In this document: positions 59,278-64,000 of the stretch, in pieces
How positions within the stretch are numbered: the first letter of the stretch is position 1
Layout: each line of letters begins with the position of its first letter
Assembly: GCF_009650435.1 (NCBI RefSeq)
Contig: NZ_VVIP01000049.1
Span: 1-64,000 of the forward strand
Source of the DNA: Foetidibacter luteolus
Lineage (GTDB): Bacteria; Bacteroidota; Bacteroidia; Chitinophagales; Chitinophagaceae
Length of the DNA stretch: 64,000 nucleotides
Direction of reading: 5' to 3'
Notes under the pieces: model-generated
Database searches by the model: none
What the model was told of the DNA's origin: nothing
The model's input: the letters and a program-made list of their open reading frames with translations, nothing else
Program-made: the position numbers and the translations under genes

Positions 59278-60111
59278 ATGGAAGCAAACAAAATTTTACA
59301 AGCCGATGTGCTGGACATTCTTTTTGAGCACCGCAACAAAGATTACGGCGCTTACGACCTTAGAAAAAGTTACAACAAACGCGTAACCTACGCACTTTCC
59401 GGCATGGGCCTTATGTGCCTGCTGCTGATTGGGGCAAGCATCTTTGCCAACTCATCAAGGAATGAAAAACCGCAAACCTTAGTTGGGCCGGATGTTGTAC
59501 TGGCTGATGTACCAAAAGAAAAACCACGAGAGGAAGTAAAAGTGACCCCTCCGCCGAAACAAACTGTACAGCAGGTTGCGCAAAAACAATTCACAAATTT
59601 TAAGATCGAAAAAGATGAGAATGTTAAGGAAAATGAGATGCCGCCAGACAATGCCTCTTTAGAAAATATAAAAATCGGCACAATTAACAGGGATGGAAAA
59701 ATTGATGATGCAGTTACTCCACTTGTTGAAAATACAGGATTTGGCACAGTAAAAGAACTGGGGAAAGAAGAAAAATATAATGACGTTTTTACCCGCGTTC
59801 AGATAGAAGCAAAATTTCCAGGCGGTGCAGGTGAATGGATAAAATTTTTGGAAAGAAATTTAAGAACTGAAGTACCTGTAGAAAACGGTGCCTCCCCCGG
59901 AAAATATACAGTATTTCTTTCCTTTATTGTTGACAAGGATGGCAATCTTTCTGAAATAAAAGCTGAGAATGACCCAGGCTATGGCGTAGCGGAAGAAGCC
60001 ATACGTGTTATAAAACGCGGGCCAAAATGGATACCCGCCGTGCAGAATGGCCGCAATGTGATATACCGCCAAAAACAATCCATTTCTTTTATCGTGGAAG
60101 AAGGACAGTAG
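59278..60111 (+). CDS. Energy transducer TonB
   Basis: 277 residues from ATG 59278; the frame upstream to 59194 is not supported. The short N-terminal cytoplasmic segment (LQADVLDILFEHRNKDYGAYDLRKSYNKR) is the conserved start of Bacteroidota TonB. One membrane helix follows (ALSGMGLMCLLLIGASIFA), then a Pro/Lys/Glu-rich periplasmic stretch (KEKPREEVKVTPPPKQ). The C-terminal TonB domain is EAKFPGGAGEWIKFLERNL through VDKDGNLSEIKAENDPGYG to WIPAVQNGRNV. It transmits proton-motive force to outer-membrane receptors. The leader is long and structured. Confidence 0.92.
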   Translation: MEANKILQADVLDILFEHRNKDYGAYDLRKSYNKRVTYALSGMGLMCLLLIGASIFANSSRNEKPQTLVGPDVVLADVPKEKPREEVKVTPPPKQTVQQVAQKQFTNFKIEKDENVKENEMPPDNASLENIKIGTINRDGKIDDAVTPLVENTGFGTVKELGKEEKYNDVFTRVQIEAKFPGGAGEWIKFLERNLRTEVPVENGASPGKYTVFLSFIVDKDGNLSEIKAENDPGYGVAEEAIRVIKRGPKWIPAVQNGRNVIYRQKQSISFIVEEGQ

Positions 60112-60174
60112 TGAGGTTTTCTTTTGTTCTGCAGCCTGTTGATTTTTATCGGCAGGCTTTGCAGTTGGCGCCTG

Positions 60175-60204
60175 TTGCTTATACACCGGTGTGTAAATAA
60201 TTTT
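60175..60204 (+). promoter_or_regulatory. Bacteroidota-type promoter of the LysM gene
   Basis: TTG (60175-60177), 19-bp spacer, TAATTTTG (60197-60204). This is an exact match to the TTG-N19-TAnnTTTG consensus. The transcript should begin about 60211, leaving a leader of about 55 nt to ATG 60267. Confidence 0.65.
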
Positions 60205-60266
60205 GGTATTCTTTATAAGCCTAATCTATAACTTTACCGCTTTCAGAAAATGAAATTATGCGTGGA

Positions 60267-61268
60267 ATGAAAAAGAATATCCGTTTGGCTTTGATGGTAT
60301 TGTTTGCCCTGGTTAGCAGCGTTGTTGGCGCCCAATCCATGTTACCCATACAAGGTACAGCACCCAATTATTACATTACTTACACCATACAGCCCAAAGA
60401 ATCATTATCTGCCATCAGCAGAACTTTTGATGTGTCCGTCGGCGACATCATGCGTATAAACGGTATGCATGCAGATAGCAAACTGGTACTGGGCCAGCAG
60501 ATAAAAATTCCACTAACAGCTAAAAATGTAAAACAATCGAAAGACGGAGACGCTATCGCATTGGTTCATGTAGTACAAAAAGGAGAAACCCTGTACCGCA
60601 TAAGCCAAAACCATAACAAAGTACCTGTTGACCTGCTGAAACAATGGAACAAAACCGGCGATATACCTATTGAAATAGGACAGGAAATAATTATTGGCTA
60701 CCTGTACCCAAAAGGCCAGGTAAACCTTCCTGTAATTGCAACAGAGAGCCCCAGGGTTCCCGCACCCAAAAAAGAACCCGTAAAACAAGCGCCGGAAACA
60801 AAGCCTGCAGAAACTGAACAACAACCTGTTGCAAACAATACGCCTGCAGCAGAAACACAACCGGTTACCCAGCCGGCACCACAACCCAAAACAGAGCCTG
60901 CTGCTGCACCTAAACAAAACACAAAGCAGGTTGATTTTTCCAACGTGAGTGAAGAAGGATACTTCTCCCCCGCTTTTGGAAAAGAGGTAGAAGGCCGTGA
61001 TTTAAAAAACGCTTCCGGTATGGCTTCCACCTTTAAAACAGCAAGTGGATGGGCAGATAAAAAGTATTACATCCTCATGAACGATATTCCGCCAGGCTCC
61101 ATTGTAAAAGTGAGTGCGGCTGGAAAAACCATCTACGCCAAAGTATTGTGGAGCATGGGTGAAATGAAGGAGAACGAAGGTTTGCAATACCGCATCAGCA
61201 ACGCCTCAGCTTCAGCGTTAGGCATAAGCGAGGCAAAGTTTGAAGTGAGTGTGGTGTATTATGAGTAA
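60267..61268 (+). CDS. Secreted LysM protein with C-terminal RlpA-like domain
   Basis: 333 residues from ATG 60267; an ATG at 60258 adds three residues. Signal peptide MKKNIRLALMVLFALVSSVVGAQ. LysM 1 (ITYTIQPKESLSAISRTFDVSVGDIMRIN) and LysM 2 (VHVVQKGETLYRISQNHNKVPVDLLKQWN) bind peptidoglycan. A Pro/Glu/Thr/Gln-rich linker (about 160-225) follows, then a C-terminal beta-barrel domain (ASTFKTASGWADKKYYILMNDIPPGSIVKV) like those of RlpA/expansin-type proteins. No catalytic Asp/His is evident, so a binding role is likely. Confidence 0.85.
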   Translation: MKKNIRLALMVLFALVSSVVGAQSMLPIQGTAPNYYITYTIQPKESLSAISRTFDVSVGDIMRINGMHADSKLVLGQQIKIPLTAKNVKQSKDGDAIALVHVVQKGETLYRISQNHNKVPVDLLKQWNKTGDIPIEIGQEIIIGYLYPKGQVNLPVIATESPRVPAPKKEPVKQAPETKPAETEQQPVANNTPAAETQPVTQPAPQPKTEPAAAPKQNTKQVDFSNVSEEGYFSPAFGKEVEGRDLKNASGMASTFKTASGWADKKYYILMNDIPPGSIVKVSAAGKTIYAKVLWSMGEMKENEGLQYRISNASASALGISEAKFEVSVVYYE

Positions 61269-61295
61269 ACTGTATTTTTCATTCTTACTAAATTT

Positions 61296-62474
61296 ATGCC
61301 TCCCCATCACCATAAAGTCACTTTTCCTCAACGAAAAATATTGTCAATAGCACCATATAAGTTTTTGCCTGCCGTTAATGGTGGGCAAAAGGCAATTTAT
61401 TATTTCCAAGATGCTATTGCTGATTTTTTTGAACTTGAAATTATCAGCACCCCCGACAACCAATTAACAGGCCTTGAACAATTCAAGTTAACCGGAGCAT
61501 TAGGGACATCCAGGCTTAGATACATAAACCCTTTTTTATTCTTAAAGCTTTATCGAAAAATAAAACGGGAAAACCTGCAGGTACTTTTGCTGGAACAGGT
61601 TTATTTTGGCTGGCTCGCATTTTTACTTAAACGCCTGCTGAATATAAGGATCATCATAAGGCATCATAACATTGAGGGGTTACGCTTTCGATCACTTGGT
61701 AAGTGGTGGTGGTTTTTAATGAAGTTATATGAAAAATGGATTAGCGGGGTAGCAGATATGAATTTTTTCATTACAGCTACAGATGCTAAATTTGCCCAAC
61801 AAGATTTTCGCATAGATCCAAGTAAAACTTTTGTTATCCCTTATGGCACTAATGTTGAAGAAAGTCCCTCTGCCGAGGAAAGACAATCCTGCAAAAAGTT
61901 GCTGCTTGAAAAGTATAATTTGCCAACCGGACTATTCTTAATTCTCTTCGCAGCGCCGTATAATTACAAGCCAAACCTAGATGCTCTTGATAAAATAATA
62001 AAAAAAATAAACCCCATACTATTAAAGACTAGTTATGAGTATAAAATAATTATCTGCGGAGGCAGCCTTCCGCAAGAGTATGAAAATCTTGAGACATACA
62101 AAAATTCAGATATTATCTATGCTGGTTTCGTTAATGACATTGATTCTTACTACAAGGGGGTGGATTTGTTTTTAAATCCTGTAGTTGAAGGCGGCGGTAT
62201 TAAAACAAAGTTAGTGGAAGCATTGTCATTAGGCACAAAGGCTATATCAACTAAAAGTGGGGCAATCGGCATAGATACAAAAATATGCGGGGGCATGTTA
62301 ACTGTAGTTGCGGATGATGACAATGAGATGTTTGCCGCTGAAATTCAAAAAGCTATTGTCAACATTGATCACAAACAACAGATTCCTGATTCTTTCTACG
62401 ATTTTTTTAACTGGAAGAAAATTGCAGTACGTGTGTCTCACGCAGTTCAAAGTATTACGGCAAAGCCGGTTTAA
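61296..62474 (+). CDS. Glycosyltransferase family 4
   Basis: 392 residues. GT-B fold: N-terminal acceptor part (ILSIAPYKFLPAVNGGQKAIYYF, IRIIIRHHNIEGLRF) and C-terminal donor part (FAAPYNYKPNLDALDKII, IYAGFVNDIDSYYKGVDLFLNPVVEGGGIKTKLVEALSLG), with the E-x7-E-like pair of GT4 enzymes. It adds a sugar in polysaccharide or cell-surface glycan assembly. The coding sequence is clearly more AT-rich than the flanking genes. It starts 27 bp after the LysM gene. Confidence 0.88.
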   Translation: MPPHHHKVTFPQRKILSIAPYKFLPAVNGGQKAIYYFQDAIADFFELEIISTPDNQLTGLEQFKLTGALGTSRLRYINPFLFLKLYRKIKRENLQVLLLEQVYFGWLAFLLKRLLNIRIIIRHHNIEGLRFRSLGKWWWFLMKLYEKWISGVADMNFFITATDAKFAQQDFRIDPSKTFVIPYGTNVEESPSAEERQSCKKLLLEKYNLPTGLFLILFAAPYNYKPNLDALDKIIKKINPILLKTSYEYKIIICGGSLPQEYENLETYKNSDIIYAGFVNDIDSYYKGVDLFLNPVVEGGGIKTKLVEALSLGTKAISTKSGAIGIDTKICGGMLTVVADDDNEMFAAEIQKAIVNIDHKQQIPDSFYDFFNWKKIAVRVSHAVQSITAKPV

Positions 62475-62525
62475 TGCTAAAATTGATTTTATTATAATTC
62501 CTAAAATGCTTCACGTTATTTTCAA

Positions 62526-63530
62526 ATGTTGCTTTCGGTTATCATAGTAAACTATCATTCAGAATCCGACATTATAAGATGCTTGCGAAGTACCAGCCAA
62601 TATGAATCATTTGAGAAAATTCAATGGATAATTGTAGAAAACGATTCAGATGCAGCAGGTAAGGAATTGATAATGTTGGAATTTCCCAATGTAAAATGGA
62701 TTGACATGGGTTATAATGCCGGGTTTGCCAGGGCTAACAATGAAGGGATAAGGCAATCTGCAGGAGAAATTGTATTGCTGCTAAATCCCGACACGATTAT
62801 TCTAGATGACGCAATTTATAAATGTTTTCAAAAATTTGTAATGTCGAATTATGTCGCCTGTTCCGTACAACTGCTTAACCCGGATTATACACCACAGATA
62901 ACAGGAAATTTTGTAATAACTGGTGCCCTCAATCACCTACTCCCGCTGCCATATCTTGGTAAACTGCTTCGTTCAATAGCATTTTCCATAAATGTCAAAA
63001 CATCCAATGTCACAAAGTCAGCTTCCGAAGAGAAAGTAGACTGGATTAATGGTGCATTTCTAATGGTTAAGAAAGAAAAAATAAAGACTGCGGGACTCAT
63101 GGATGAAGATTTCTTTTTATACTCAGAGGAAACAGAATGGTGCAGCCGATTAAAAAAAGAAGGAGAGCTATGCGTTTTTGGAAACCTTTCAGTAATACAT
63201 ATTCAGGGAGAAACTATTAATAAAGCTACGGGCAATTTTGAAAAAGGTTACTTTAACTTATACGATAGAAAAGGGCTGCAAATTATTGTTTCCCACATGG
63301 TAAGGATTAGAAAAGAACTGGGAATCGGATGGTTTTTAGTTCATTTGATGATTTATTCGTTTGACCTGCCTGTTTTTCTAATTTGCAGCATTCTGGAAAA
63401 CATATTTCGTTTACGCAATCCGTTTTCCGAATGGAAGCTTATTAAAGGATTTGCATATAATCTTTTAATTACTTGGCGACTTTTTTTTACTATTTTATCC
63501 AATAGACCATTCTTCTATAAAATGATATAA
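62526..63530 (+). CDS. Glycosyltransferase family 2 (rhamnosyltransferase-like)
   Basis: 334 residues. GT-A start LSVIIVNYHSESDIIRCLRS, GYNAGFARANNEGIRQSAGEIVLLLNPDTII (DxD-like NPD), WINGAFLMVKKE and DEDFFLYSEETEWCSRLKKEG. It ends with hydrophobic segments (FLVHLMIYSFDLPVFLICSIL) that should attach it to the membrane. It pairs with the preceding GT4 gene, 51 bp away, and shares its AT-rich composition. Likely role: O-antigen or exopolysaccharide side chain. Confidence 0.9.
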   Translation: MLLSVIIVNYHSESDIIRCLRSTSQYESFEKIQWIIVENDSDAAGKELIMLEFPNVKWIDMGYNAGFARANNEGIRQSAGEIVLLLNPDTIILDDAIYKCFQKFVMSNYVACSVQLLNPDYTPQITGNFVITGALNHLLPLPYLGKLLRSIAFSINVKTSNVTKSASEEKVDWINGAFLMVKKEKIKTAGLMDEDFFLYSEETEWCSRLKKEGELCVFGNLSVIHIQGETINKATGNFEKGYFNLYDRKGLQIIVSHMVRIRKELGIGWFLVHLMIYSFDLPVFLICSILENIFRLRNPFSEWKLIKGFAYNLLITWRLFFTILSNRPFFYKMI

Positions 63531-63616
63531 ACTTTATGGGAAGACTCTTGAATTTGTCAATACTATTGTGCTAAAAAAAGTTCCACTAGCCCCAAACTCA
63601 GGCTGTTATTCACTCG

Positions 63617-64000
63617 CTACAACGCCTTCACCATCCAGATATCGCAACCAAAATGCCCTGAACTACCCATGGGCCCGGTTAAATAAGTAAAACCCAGCCG
63701 CTCATACATGCCAACGGCAGTACCCAGTTCAGGCATACTTTCAAGGTACATAGAACTGTATCCAAAGTTTACAGCGGCTTCAAAACATTTCTCTGCCAGC
63801 AGGCGGCCAAGGCCCTTGCCGCGGGCCTTATCAAGCAGGTAAAGCTTTACCAGTTCGCAGCAGCCGGCGGGCAATTTATCGGTGGGGTAAACCCCTGCGC
63901 CGCCCACTACTTCTCCATCCAACTCTGCTATAAAATAGGCTGACAAATCTTTTTTAAACAATGCAAATAAGTCGTCCGTTGTGGGGTCGTAGTAAACCGT
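63617..64000 (-). CDS. GNAT-family N-acetyltransferase (5' end beyond the window)
   Basis: The frame runs open from the right edge (first visible codons TVYYDPTTDDLFALFKKD) to the stop at 63617, so the start lies outside. A TTG at 63961 is not a real start. Acetyl-CoA region: LVKLYLLDKARGKGLGRLLAEKCFEAA (R-G-x-G-x-G/L type). C-terminal MYERLGFTYLTGPMGSSGHFGCDIWMVKAL is typical of small-molecule GNAT enzymes. Substrate unknown. Confidence 0.88.
   Translation of the reverse strand, partial: TVYYDPTTDDLFALFKKDLSAYFIAELDGEVVGGAGVYPTDKLPAGCCELVKLYLLDKARGKGLGRLLAEKCFEAAVNFGYSSMYLESMPELGTAVGMYERLGFTYLTGPMGSSGHFGCDIWMVKAL

Overview
The window comes from a member of the Bacteroidota, most likely a Chitinophagaceae-type bacterium. 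The evidence is a SusC/SusD pair with an STN domain and a FecR regulator, TamL-type and DUF6089-type envelope proteins, a DUF3822-rsmD pair, candidate promoters of the TTG-N19-TAnnTTTG type, and the absence of clear Shine-Dalgarno sequences. No rRNA, tRNA, CRISPR array, prophage or intact insertion sequence was found.

Layout. 0.4-5 kb: a large secreted haem/beta-propeller lipoprotein and small proteins. 5-6.8 kb: a secreted MlrC-type protein. 6.9-10.7 kb: histidine utilisation genes (hutG, hutI) around a cation/proton antiporter. 10.9-15.1 kb: a patatin fused to an outer-membrane barrel, an ECF sigma factor and a secreted protein of unknown function. 15.7-28.4 kb, all on the minus strand: a carbohydrate or sugar-acid locus running fecR, susC, susD, rraA-like, enolase-superfamily dehydratase, Na+/organic-acid symporter, AGE epimerase. 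29.5-37.3 kb: envelope and RNA genes (TrmH-type methylase, TamL), a PQQ-type sugar dehydrogenase with cytochrome c, DUF6089, a Crp/Fnr regulator and a truncated M23 protein. 37.4-42.5 kb: a beta-helix protein and a MoxR-like ATPase/VWA pair split by a PIN-type toxin-antitoxin module. 42.9-45.3 kb: a lipoprotein, a second ECF sigma factor and an overlapping membrane/beta-barrel partner. 45.3-46.9 kb: gene-poor. 46.9-51.4 kb: yhhN-type gene and the operon DUF3822-rsmD-bioD-fthC-lpxK. 51.6-58.8 kb: aldo/keto reductase, GntP permease, D-threonine-aldolase-like enzyme, LD-carboxypeptidase, dnaG. 59.3-64 kb: TonB, a LysM protein, two AT-rich glycosyltransferases and an N-acetyltransferase cut by the window edge.

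The most unusual object is the epimerase at 15.7-17.3 kb. It has a signal peptide, and a complete acyl-carrier-protein-like domain is inserted in a surface loop of the AGE fold. The serine that normally carries phosphopantetheine is glutamate there. Three enzymes of this locus (epimerase, dehydratase, RraA-like aldolase) all carry export signals and sit next to a symporter of the bile-acid/pyruvate type. This suggests a sugar-acid pathway outside the cytoplasm that delivers a keto acid such as pyruvate to the importer. That pathway is inference.

The intergenic DNA is also remarkable. At least two dispersed repeat families (called A and B here, about 10 copies each in 64 kb) and several shorter modules recombine in a fixed order between genes. 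There is also an exact 89-bp-period tandem array and several large hairpins.
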